Position numbers and translations under genes: made by a program. A DNA stretch of 5,303 nt from Gammaproteobacteria bacterium. Lineage in GTDB: Bacteria; Pseudomonadota; Gammaproteobacteria; DRJJ01. Where the stretch lies: positions 1 to 5,303 of the forward strand of contig DRJJ01000128.1 in assembly GCA_011052255.1 (NCBI GenBank). Direction: 5' to 3'. The notes beneath the pieces are model-generated. The model was not told the origin of the DNA. It ran no database searches and worked only from the letters and a program-made list of their open reading frames with translations. Shown one piece after another: positions 1-5,303 of the stretch; positions within the stretch are counted from its first letter, which is position 1, and each line of letters starts with the position of its first letter.

Positions 1-1
1 C

Positions 2-250
2 CGGGTATCTATTTTTAACAGCCTTAACGGCAACAAGCAGCTACCTTTTTTTGCTATTGCTACGCAGGGCATACCCCGGTTGGTAAAATTGAATAACAGT
101 GTCCTGACGACCACCCCTGGTGATGATGAAGAACAGGGACCTGTCAGGAAAAGCGTTATGATTAATGGTGAACCTGCACGTATCCCTGACCTGGATGAGA
201 TGGAAAAAATTTTACTGGGTATCAAGCCGCTCATGGAAGCATTGAATTAG
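2..250 (+). CDS. C-terminal end of an unrecognised protein (5' end outside window)
   Basis: The frame starting at base 2 is open for 82 codons and ends at TAG (248-250), while the other two forward frames hit stops early, so this is probably the end of a real gene whose start lies left of the window. The visible peptide has a mixed hydrophobic/polar first part (PFFAIATQGIPRLVKL near residues 15-31), an acidic stretch (GDDEEQG, about residues 40-46) and a leucine-rich end (MEKILLGIKPLMEALN). There is no membrane segment, no cysteine and no catalytic motif that I recognise, so I give no function. The stop lies 10 bases before the next start codon on the same strand, suggesting co-transcription with the ceramidase-like gene. 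Confidence 0.6.
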   Translation, partial: RVSIFNSLNGNKQLPFFAIATQGIPRLVKLNNSVLTTTPGDDEEQGPVRKSVMINGEPARIPDLDEMEKILLGIKPLMEALN

Positions 251-260
251 TACTTTACGA

Positions 261-1028
261 TTGAATCGAAAAGACGTTACTCTGCTGCTGATTACCGGGG
301 TAGCTATAATCGGTGCATTCCTGGCACCAAAAATCCCGCAAGACCCTGCCTACCATCATTTTGCAGACATAAGAGCGATATTTTATATACCCAACTTCTG
401 GAATGTACTGAGCAACCTGCCGTTTATATTTGTAGGGCTGGCTGGGCTTATACTGCTTGCAAGGTCTCCGTATGCCATTATTAGAGAGCTCAAGTCGGCC
501 TACATCCTGTTTTTTGTTGGCATTACTGCCGTTGCATTGGGTTCGGGCTATTATCATCTTTGGCCTTCCAATCAGACCCTGGTTTGGGACAGGCTGCCCA
601 TGACTATCGGTTTTATGTCAGTTTTTTCGATAGTGGTAGCTGAATTCATCCTGGTGAAAAGCGGGCGAGCCTTGTTTATCCCGCTGGTGATTACCGGAAT
701 TGCTTCTGTTTTTTACTGGGACTACACAGAATCAATTAATACCGGAGATTTACGTTTTTATGGTCTGGTGCAGTTTTTGCCAATGCTGTTGATTCCGTTG
801 ATCCTGCTTATGTATAAGCCAAAATTTACCCACGTTGGTTTGTACTGGTGTGTTCTGGCAGCCTACGGCCTGGCGAAGCTGGCCGAGGTGGGTGATCAAT
901 GGGTATATGATCTGCTTGGTTTTAGTGGGCACTCGATCAAGCATCTACTGGCTGCCGCCGCGCCCTGGATGTTCTATCTGGCATTAAAAAAGCGCTCTGC
1001 GATTCCTTTAGCCGAAATCACCCCATAG
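261..1028 (+). CDS. Ceramidase-like (CREST superfamily) integral membrane hydrolase
   Basis: This 255-residue membrane protein fits the alkaline ceramidase/phytoceramidase family, zinc-dependent amidases with about seven membrane helices. Hydrophobic segments lie near residues 6-22, 48-66, 80-94, 113-132, 137-152, 166-184, 190-208 and 225-242. The family motif FWNVLSN is at 46-52. The putative zinc and catalytic residues are Ser95, His99, Asp110, His224 and His228; their spacing (S-x3-H-x10-D and H-x3-H) equals that of human ACER3 (Ser77, His81, Asp92, His217, His221) as I remember it. The start is TTG at 261, because the in-frame TGA at 243-245 closes the frame upstream and the first in-frame ATG is residue 114. 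No good Shine-Dalgarno site is visible, so translation may be coupled to the preceding gene. The substrate is unknown: few bacteria of this class make ceramide, so another lipid amide or ester is possible. The family call is firm; the activity is inferred. Confidence 0.82.
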   Translation: MNRKDVTLLLITGVAIIGAFLAPKIPQDPAYHHFADIRAIFYIPNFWNVLSNLPFIFVGLAGLILLARSPYAIIRELKSAYILFFVGITAVALGSGYYHLWPSNQTLVWDRLPMTIGFMSVFSIVVAEFILVKSGRALFIPLVITGIASVFYWDYTESINTGDLRFYGLVQFLPMLLIPLILLMYKPKFTHVGLYWCVLAAYGLAKLAEVGDQWVYDLLGFSGHSIKHLLAAAAPWMFYLALKKRSAIPLAEITP

Positions 1029-1739
1029 TGCCTGTACGGTGGCTATCATCGCGAGGGCTGCTGTTTCTGTACGCAAGATCCTGGGGCCGAGCCTGACTGA
1101 GGTGAATCCGCATGTAGCTGCTGCGCTGATTTCTGTATCTGTAAGTCCACCTTCAGGGCCGACTAACAGAGAAATATTGTCCATAGCAGGCATATCACGA
1201 CACGATTTACCGGAAACGGGATTCAGTAATACCCCATTACTGGAGCCATCTGATCGCTCCGTCCACTGTATAATATCAAGTGGATGACAGACTTCGGGAA
1301 CCCGGTTACGACCACATTGTTCGCATGCACTGACGGCGATTTTTTGCCAGTGAGTGAGTTTTTTGATTAAGCGGTCGCCTGACAGCTTAACATTACAGCG
1401 TGAAGTAAACAGAGGCTGTATTTTATTTACACCCAATTCAACGGCTTTCTGAATAGTGATGTCCATACGTTCACCACGTGAGATAGCCTGAACCAGTTCA
1501 ATATTAAGAGAGGACTCAACGCTTTGATCGCAAAAGTCGCCAATTTTAAGGATGACTGAAGATTTATCCAGCTGTGTAACTTTGGCAATATATTCACCAC
1601 CCATACCGTTAAATAGAGTAATTTGATCACCTTTGTGCATACGTAAGACGCGGACAATATGGCGAGCGCTGCCTTGTTCCAGATGTAGAAGTGTATTACT
1701 AGCCAGTGGCTGGTTGGTATATATACGAGTGTTACGCAT
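1008..1739 (-). CDS. rsmE: 16S rRNA (uracil-1498-N3) methyltransferase RsmE
   Basis: RsmE transfers a methyl group from SAM to N3 of U1498 in the decoding region of 16S rRNA, in the assembled 30S subunit. From the ATG at 1739 the product is 243 residues, the same length as E. coli RsmE. An N-terminal PUA-like RNA-binding part (about 1-72) begins with MRNTRIYTNQPL and contains HIVRVLRMHKGD. The SPOUT methyltransferase domain follows, with the knot motifs GPEGGL at 194-199 and LGPRILRTETA at 217-227, which bind SAM and are hallmarks of the family. An upstream ATG at 1778 would add 13 residues inside bioA and is not needed. The chosen start overlaps the end of bioA by 8 bases and has no strong ribosome binding site, so translational coupling is likely. 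The 3' end overlaps the convergent ceramidase-like gene by 21 bases. Confidence 0.95.
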   Translation of the reverse strand: MRNTRIYTNQPLASNTLLHLEQGSARHIVRVLRMHKGDQITLFNGMGGEYIAKVTQLDKSSVILKIGDFCDQSVESSLNIELVQAISRGERMDITIQKAVELGVNKIQPLFTSRCNVKLSGDRLIKKLTHWQKIAVSACEQCGRNRVPEVCHPLDIIQWTERSDGSSNGVLLNPVSGKSCRDMPAMDNISLLVGPEGGLTDTEISAAATCGFTSVRLGPRILRTETAALAMIATVQALWGDFG

Positions 1740-3087
1740 GAGGGCGGGTTGCCAGGTCGATCCCTTCAATTGCAGCATTAGCCATTAAATCAATTTCATC
1801 TGGAGTGATGATATAAGGAGGCATGAAGTAGATGACATTACCGAGTGGGCGCAGCAGTACAGATTGTTTCAATGCGTGCTGGTAGACTTTTAGCCCGCGG
1901 CGTTCCTGCCACGGATAGGCAGTGCGCGTGCGCTTGTCACTGACCATTTCTAATGCGAGTACCATGCCTGTCTGGCGTACATCACCGACGTGCGGGTGGT
2001 CATGAAGGCTTTCGACAGCCGATGCCATATGCGTTGCCAGTGCTACGTTGTTTTCAATTACTTTGTCGCGTTCGAAGATGTCGAGGGTTGCCAATGCAGT
2101 ACTGCATCCCAGCGCATTGCCGGTATAACTGTGAGAGTGTAGAAAAGCGCGCATATTTTCATAGTCATCATAGAATGCGTTGTATATTTCTTCGGTTGTC
2201 ATCACGGCAGATAGTGGCAAGTAGCCACCGGTCAGCCCCTTGGACAGGCACATATAGTCAGGCGAGATGCCGGCCTGTTCTGACCCAAACAGGGTACCGG
2301 TACGCCCGAACCCGACAGCAATTTCATCTGCTATCAGATGAACATTATAGCGATCACAGGCATCCCTTAGCAGGGTTAGATAAATCGGGTGATACATTCT
2401 CATACTGCCAGCACATTGTATCAGTGGTTCGATAATCACGGCACAGGTTTCACCGGCATTTTGTTGCAGCGCTTGCTCCATATGTTGAAACATCAAGCGG
2501 CTGTGTTCTTCCCAGGACACGTCTGGCTCTCGTTCATAGCAATCCGGTGATGGAACGGTTATGGTATCCATTAATAAGGGTTTATAGGTTTTGGTATATA
2601 GATCGACACTACTTACTGACATCGCACCCAGTGTCTCCCCATGATAGCTGTTACTGAGCTTTATAAAGCGGGTACGTTTGGGTTGACCTGTGTTTTGCCA
2701 GTAGTGAAAGCTCATTTTTAATGCAACTTCGACTGCTGAGGAACCATTGTCAGCATAAAATACCCGGTCCAGGCCATCTGGTGTGATGCTGACCAGTCTT
2801 TCTGCCAGCGCAATAGCAGGCTCATGACTGAAACCGGCTAGCAATACATGCTCCAGTGATTCCATTTGTCTGGCCAGTGCCTGATTAATGTCAGGGTTGG
2901 CATGACCAAACAAATTGACCCACCATGAGCTGATCGCATCAAGATAGCGGTGGCCTTCGAAGTCTTCCAGCCAGACACCTTTGCCGTTACGGATGGGTAT
3001 GATCGGCAGCCATTCGTGGTCCTTCATCTGGGTACAGGGATGCCATAGTACAGAAAGATCACGATTGATCAGGTCGGCGTTTTTCAT
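1732..3087 (-). CDS. bioA: Adenosylmethionine-8-amino-7-oxononanoate (DAPA) aminotransferase BioA
   Basis: This fold-type I, PLP-dependent class III aminotransferase converts 7-keto-8-aminopelargonate to 7,8-diaminopelargonate, the second-last stage before dethiobiotin in biotin synthesis. The product has 451 residues; E. coli BioA has about 430. Visible landmarks are WHPCTQM (15-21), SSWW (53-56), the phosphate-binding NGSS (114-117), SYHGET (147-152), the PLP-ring aspartate 254 in IADEIAVGFGRTG, the Schiff-base Lys283 in SKGLTGGY, and Arg413 in LRPLG. Two active-site positions differ from E. coli: Cys18 replaces Tyr17, and Glu151 follows YHG where E. coli has Asp147. Several stretches (DDYENMRAFLHSHSYTGN, PHVGDVRQ) resemble Bacillus subtilis BioA, which uses lysine rather than SAM as amino donor; the donor here is therefore uncertain. 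The start has a GGGG ribosome binding site five bases upstream and lies 12 bases after the metF stop. Confidence 0.93.
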   Translation of the reverse strand: MKNADLINRDLSVLWHPCTQMKDHEWLPIIPIRNGKGVWLEDFEGHRYLDAISSWWVNLFGHANPDINQALARQMESLEHVLLAGFSHEPAIALAERLVSITPDGLDRVFYADNGSSAVEVALKMSFHYWQNTGQPKRTRFIKLSNSYHGETLGAMSVSSVDLYTKTYKPLLMDTITVPSPDCYEREPDVSWEEHSRLMFQHMEQALQQNAGETCAVIIEPLIQCAGSMRMYHPIYLTLLRDACDRYNVHLIADEIAVGFGRTGTLFGSEQAGISPDYMCLSKGLTGGYLPLSAVMTTEEIYNAFYDDYENMRAFLHSHSYTGNALGCSTALATLDIFERDKVIENNVALATHMASAVESLHDHPHVGDVRQTGMVLALEMVSDKRTRTAYPWQERRGLKVYQHALKQSVLLRPLGNVIYFMPPYIITPDEIDLMANAAIEGIDLATRPHA

Positions 3088-3099
3088 GATAGCCCCGGA

Positions 3100-3951
3100 C
3101 TAGTTGCTGATACCCAGATTATTCCAGATGGCCATTGTTGCTCTGGACTGGTTCATGGTGTAGAAATGCAAGCCTGGTGCACCGGCAGCCAGTAAATGCT
3201 TGCACATGTCGCTGATGACATCGGTCCCGAATGCGCGTATTGAATCCAGGTCATCGCCATAGCTTTCCAGTCGTTTGCGAATCCAGCGTGGGATTTCGGC
3301 GCCGCACATATCAGAAAAACGTGCCAGTTGCTTGTAGTTAGTTATTGGCATAATGCCGGGGACAATGGGCACTGTTACGTTCATTTTTTCACAATCTTCA
3401 ATGAAGCGGTAGTAGGCGTCCGGATTAAAGAAATATTGGGTGATTGCGCTGCTAGCGCCTGCTTCTATCTTGAGTTTAAAATTATCAAGGTCAGCACGTG
3501 ATGATATGGCCTGAGGGTGAAACTCCGGGTAGGCTGCGACTTCTATGTGGAAATGATCTCCGGTTTGTTCGCGGATGAATGCAACCAGTTCGTTGGCATG
3601 TCGGAAAGCGCCCACTTCGTGCATGCCTGAAGGCATGTCGCCACGTAAGGCAACAATACGCTTAATGTCATTGCTCTGATATGTCTGCAACAGATGTTCG
3701 ATATTCTCACGAGTGGAACCTATACAGGATAGGTGTGGGCAGGCATCGTACCCTGATTGTTGTATATCAAATATCGTTTCCAGGGTGCCGGTCTGAGTGC
3801 TTCCCCCTGCGCCAAAGGTAACAGAAAAATAGCGGGGATTTAAAGTTGCCAGCTTTTCACGTGCCAGTACGAGCTTCTCAGCGCCTGCCTGTGTTTTTGG
3901 TGGATAAAACTCGAAGCTGTATTGTGGTTGATATTTTTTTTGTGTATCCAT
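3100..3951 (-). CDS. metF: 5,10-methylenetetrahydrofolate reductase MetF
   Basis: MetF is a flavoprotein that reduces 5,10-methylene-THF to 5-methyl-THF, the methyl donor used by methionine synthase to turn homocysteine into methionine. The 283-residue product is a single TIM-barrel domain without the eukaryotic regulatory half. The motif FEFYPPKT (13-20) carries the catalytic glutamate 14; SVTFGAGGST (43-52), ALRGD (101-105, aspartate for folate binding), HIEVAAYPE (135-143), the ITQYFF segment with Gln172, and VPGIMPITNY (197-206) are typical. I chose the ATG at 3951 because it puts about ten residues before the first conserved strand, as in Pseudomonas-like MetF, and an AGAG element precedes it, though spaced only three bases away. 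An ATG at 3993 (14 residues longer) and a TTG at 4011 remain possible. It follows ahcY after 228 bases and leads directly into bioA. Confidence 0.95.
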   Translation of the reverse strand: MDTQKKYQPQYSFEFYPPKTQAGAEKLVLAREKLATLNPRYFSVTFGAGGSTQTGTLETIFDIQQSGYDACPHLSCIGSTRENIEHLLQTYQSNDIKRIVALRGDMPSGMHEVGAFRHANELVAFIREQTGDHFHIEVAAYPEFHPQAISSRADLDNFKLKIEAGASSAITQYFFNPDAYYRFIEDCEKMNVTVPIVPGIMPITNYKQLARFSDMCGAEIPRWIRKRLESYGDDLDSIRAFGTDVISDMCKHLLAAGAPGLHFYTMNQSRATMAIWNNLGISN

Positions 3952-4053
3952 ATTCTCTGCTACTTTTCTATTGTGACGGTAAGCCTGGCACATTACCCGA
4001 TCGCTTGACAAAAGTGATGACGTGACTTAACGCAGCACATAAATCGAAGCCAT
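3952..4053 (-). other. metF upstream region, no clear promoter
   Basis: About 100 bases lie between the repeat element and the metF start. On the - strand I see a TTGTCA that could serve as a -35 box, but no good -10 hexamer at 16-18 bases from it, and no MetJ-type (AGACGTCT) box array. The start-proximal element is AGAG at 3955-3958, three bases from the ATG. metF is most simply read from the ahcY transcript; an internal promoter is not excluded. Confidence 0.4.
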
Positions 4054-4054
4054 T

Positions 4055-4075
4055 CCTTTTCCCTCAGTGAAAAGG
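4055..4075. repeat. Diverged hairpin of the left repeat unit
   Basis: A 7-bp stem (CCTTTTC / GAAAAGG) encloses a 7-base loop. It aligns base for base with the intact right hairpin; two C-G pairs have become T-A pairs on both sides of the stem, so pairing is kept although the sequence changed. One inner pair is broken (C9 against T15 of the unit). Confidence 0.75.
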
Positions 4076-4091
4076 GCAGGATGAGTGAATA

Positions 4092-4116
4092 CAAAATAAG
4101 GTGTATATCTATTTTG
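4092..4116. repeat. AT-rich core inverted repeat CAAAATA / TATTTTG
   Basis: A perfect 7-base inverted repeat at 4092-4098 and 4110-4116, separated by 11 bases, sits at the centre of the larger palindrome. The flanking TGAGTGA (4082-4088) and TCACCTCA (4118-4125) are also near-complementary, so the inner ends of the two units and the core can pair as one extended stem. Confidence 0.75.
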
Positions 4117-4131
4117 ATCACCTCACCCCAG

Positions 4132-4152
4132 CCCTCTCCCTGTGGGAGAGGG
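4132..4152. repeat. Intact hairpin of the right repeat unit
   Basis: A perfect 9-bp stem (CCCTCTCCC / GGGAGAGGG) closes a three-base TGT loop. On the + strand it is followed by GGTTTT, but no + strand gene ends here. On the - strand, the direction of the ahcY-metF transcript, it is followed by CTGGGG and not by a T-run, so it is not an intrinsic terminator for the operon. It could stabilise the ahcY 3' end or slow exonucleases, as REP hairpins do. Confidence 0.85.
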
Positions 4153-4169
4153 GTTTTAGTGACAGGAAA

Positions 4170-4179
4170 CCTCCTCCTG
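4170..4179 (-). promoter_or_regulatory. Orphan Shine-Dalgarno-like site after the ahcY stop
   Basis: Directly after the ahcY stop codon the - strand reads CAGGAGGAGG, a near-ideal ribosome binding sequence. No ATG, GTG or TTG follows at usable distance; the repeat element begins about 15 bases further on. metF, the next gene, starts 219 bases downstream with a much weaker site. This may be the old metF ribosome binding site, or chance. Confidence 0.35.
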
Positions 4180-5303
4180 CTAGTAACGATAATGATCAGG
4201 TTTGTATGGCCCGTCAACCGGTACATTGATATAGTCAGCCTGCTCCTGGCTAAGCTGAGTCAGGTTGACGCCCACTTTCTTTAGATGCAAGCGCGCAACT
4301 TTTTCGTCCAGGGTTTTAGGTAATACATATACCTTGTTTTCATACTTATCAGAATTATTCCAGAACTCGATCTGCGCAATGACCTGATTGGTGAATGAGG
4401 CTGACATGACAAAACTCGGGTGGCCGGTTGCACAGCCCAGATTTACCAGGCGACCCTTGGCCAGTATGGTTATGCGTTTGCCATCAGGGAATATGACATG
4501 GTCAACCTGTGGTTTGATTTCTTCCCACTGGTATTTTTCCAGTGCAGCGATTTCAATTTCAGAATCAAAGTGGCCGATATTGCACACGATGGCTTGATTT
4601 TTCATGGCTTGCATATGATCGTGATTAATGACATGCACGTTGCCGGTAGTGGTGACAAATATTTCACCCACTTTGCAGGCATCATCCATTTCCACAACAC
4701 GATAGCCTTCCATTGAGGCCTGTAAGGCACAAATAGGATCGATCTCGGTAACCAGTACCGTTGCGCCCATACCGCGGAAGGCCTGTGCGCAGCCTTTTCC
4801 TACGTCACCGTAACCCAGCACAACGCAGATCTTGCCGGCTATCATCACATCGGTGGCACGTTTGATGCCATCCAGCAGTGATTCGCGGCAGCCGTAAAGG
4901 TTGTCGAATTTGCTTTTAGTCACTGAATCATTCACGTTCATTGCCGGGAACATCAGTGAGCCGTTTTCCATCATTTGATAGAGACGGTGTACGCCGGTGG
5001 TGGTTTCTTCCGTTACACCTTTAACACTATCAGCAATTTTCGTCCATCTGCCCGGATTAGACTTCAGATTATTTCTTAGTACATTCAGGATGACGACCCA
5101 TTCTTCATTGTCACCTGGTTTGGCATCAGGCACGACGCCAGCTTTTTCATATTCAGCACCTTTGTGGATCAACAGCGTGGCATCACCGCCATCATCCAGA
5201 ATCATATTGGGTGCGTCGCCGTTGGGCCAGTTCATGACCTGCTCGGTACACCACCAGTATTCTTCAATTGATTCACCTTTCCAAGCGAATACCGGTATGC
5301 CAG
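4180..5303 (-). CDS. ahcY: S-adenosylhomocysteine hydrolase AhcY (N-terminus outside window)
   Basis: AhcY is a cytoplasmic NAD+-dependent enzyme that splits S-adenosylhomocysteine into adenosine and homocysteine, relieving product inhibition of methyltransferases. The frame stays open past the methionine codon at 5235 to the window edge, where it reads a conserved GIPVFAWKGE segment, so that methionine is internal; 373 residues are visible and perhaps 80-100 are missing. Counting from the first visible residue: DDGGD at 36-40; catalytic Lys129, Asp133 and Asn134 in VTKSKFDN; the NAD-binding loop GYGDVGKG at 163-170; NIGHFD near 241-246; LVNLGCATGHPSF at 285-297; and the NAD-capping C-terminal end KPDHYRY. 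Residues of about 49-92 form the extra segment found in the long bacterial form of the enzyme. It is the first visible gene of the leftward cluster; its promoter, and possibly metK, would lie beyond 5303. Confidence 0.97.
   Translation of the reverse strand, partial: GIPVFAWKGESIEEYWWCTEQVMNWPNGDAPNMILDDGGDATLLIHKGAEYEKAGVVPDAKPGDNEEWVVILNVLRNNLKSNPGRWTKIADSVKGVTEETTTGVHRLYQMMENGSLMFPAMNVNDSVTKSKFDNLYGCRESLLDGIKRATDVMIAGKICVVLGYGDVGKGCAQAFRGMGATVLVTEIDPICALQASMEGYRVVEMDDACKVGEIFVTTTGNVHVINHDHMQAMKNQAIVCNIGHFDSEIEIAALEKYQWEEIKPQVDHVIFPDGKRITILAKGRLVNLGCATGHPSFVMSASFTNQVIAQIEFWNNSDKYENKVYVLPKTLDEKVARLHLKKVGVNLTQLSQEQADYINVPVDGPYKPDHYRY

Larger units (their letters stand above)
4054..4154. repeat. 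REPIN/MITE-like imperfect palindrome between ahcY and metF
   Basis: About 100 bases form an imperfect palindrome centred near 4104. The right unit (read on the - strand from 4153) has CCCTCTCCC, a three-base loop, GGGAGAGGG, then CTGGGGTGAGG. The left unit (read on the + strand from 4054) is a diverged copy of the same layout: stem, stem, then GCAGGATGAG. The two are inverted around an AT-rich core. This two-hairpin inverted arrangement is that of REPINs (REP doublets mobilised by RAYT transposases) or small MITEs; the right unit resembles a repeat I recall from many gammaproteobacterial genomes. No transposase and no clear target duplication is visible here. Family membership is inferred. 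Confidence 0.75.

Noticed and set aside
1740..1778. Longer N-terminus for RsmE from the ATG at 1778
   Set aside because: The 13 extra residues precede the conserved MRNTRIY start, the shorter form has the exact E. coli length, and the extension lies inside bioA.
1953..2435. 160-codon open frame on the + strand
   Set aside because: It lies wholly inside bioA on the other strand; the product is rich in Arg, His and Cys with no family motif, while the bioA frame carries all catalytic residues.
3960..3985. CRP-like site (TGTG ... TCACA) upstream of metF
   Set aside because: The half-sites are too far apart (11 bases between pentamers, not 6), so it does not fit a CRP operator.
4132..4160. Intrinsic terminator on the + strand (GC hairpin followed by GGTTTT)
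   Set aside because: No + strand gene precedes it and the T-run is only four bases; the repeat-unit explanation fits better.
3993..4226. 77-codon - strand frame across the repeat and the end of ahcY
   Set aside because: It overlaps the ahcY C-terminus, and much of its peptide (PLPQGEGWGE) is simply the translated repeat hairpin, a common false gene call.
4081..4284. 67-codon + strand frame starting inside the repeat
   Set aside because: It is a translation of the repeat unit (SPQPSPCGRG) running antisense into ahcY; no ribosome binding site or family resemblance.

Overview
The window looks like a core-genome segment of a gammaproteobacterium with roughly middling GC. The reasons are the protein-level resemblance of MetF, RsmE and AhcY to gammaproteobacterial (Pseudomonas-like) versions, the use of AhcY rather than the enteric Pfs/LuxS route, and a REP-type hairpin repeat of a kind common in that class. 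I cannot name a species.

Left part (1-1028, + strand): the 3' end of an unrecognised gene (2-250) is followed after 10 bases by a multi-pass membrane protein of the alkaline ceramidase / CREST hydrolase family (261-1028). The second gene starts at TTG and has no clear ribosome binding site, so it may be translated by coupling to the first. Its last 21 bases overlap the 3' end of rsmE on the other strand.

Right part (1008-5303, - strand): four genes run in the same direction, in transcription order ahcY (5' end beyond the window), metF, bioA, rsmE. From metF onward they are tightly packed (12-base gap, then 8-base overlap), consistent with one operon. All four can be tied to S-adenosylmethionine (SAM). 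AhcY hydrolyses the SAH left by methyltransferases to homocysteine. MetF makes the 5-methyl-tetrahydrofolate that remethylates homocysteine. BioA classically uses SAM as amino donor in biotin synthesis, although this copy looks closer to the lysine-using Bacillus type. RsmE uses SAM to methylate 16S rRNA.

The only sizeable non-coding stretch is the 228 bases between ahcY and metF (3952-4179). It holds a roughly 100-bp imperfect palindrome (4054-4154) made of two inverted 34-base hairpin units around an AT-rich core, resembling a REPIN or small MITE. One unit is intact. The other has diverged, but with paired substitutions that preserve its stem. A strong Shine-Dalgarno-like sequence with no start codon lies just after the ahcY stop, which suggests the repeat may have been inserted between an original metF ribosome binding site and its gene. 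I found no clear new defence, mobile or RNA system here; the repeat, the BioA substitutions and the ceramidase-like protein are the points most worth checking.
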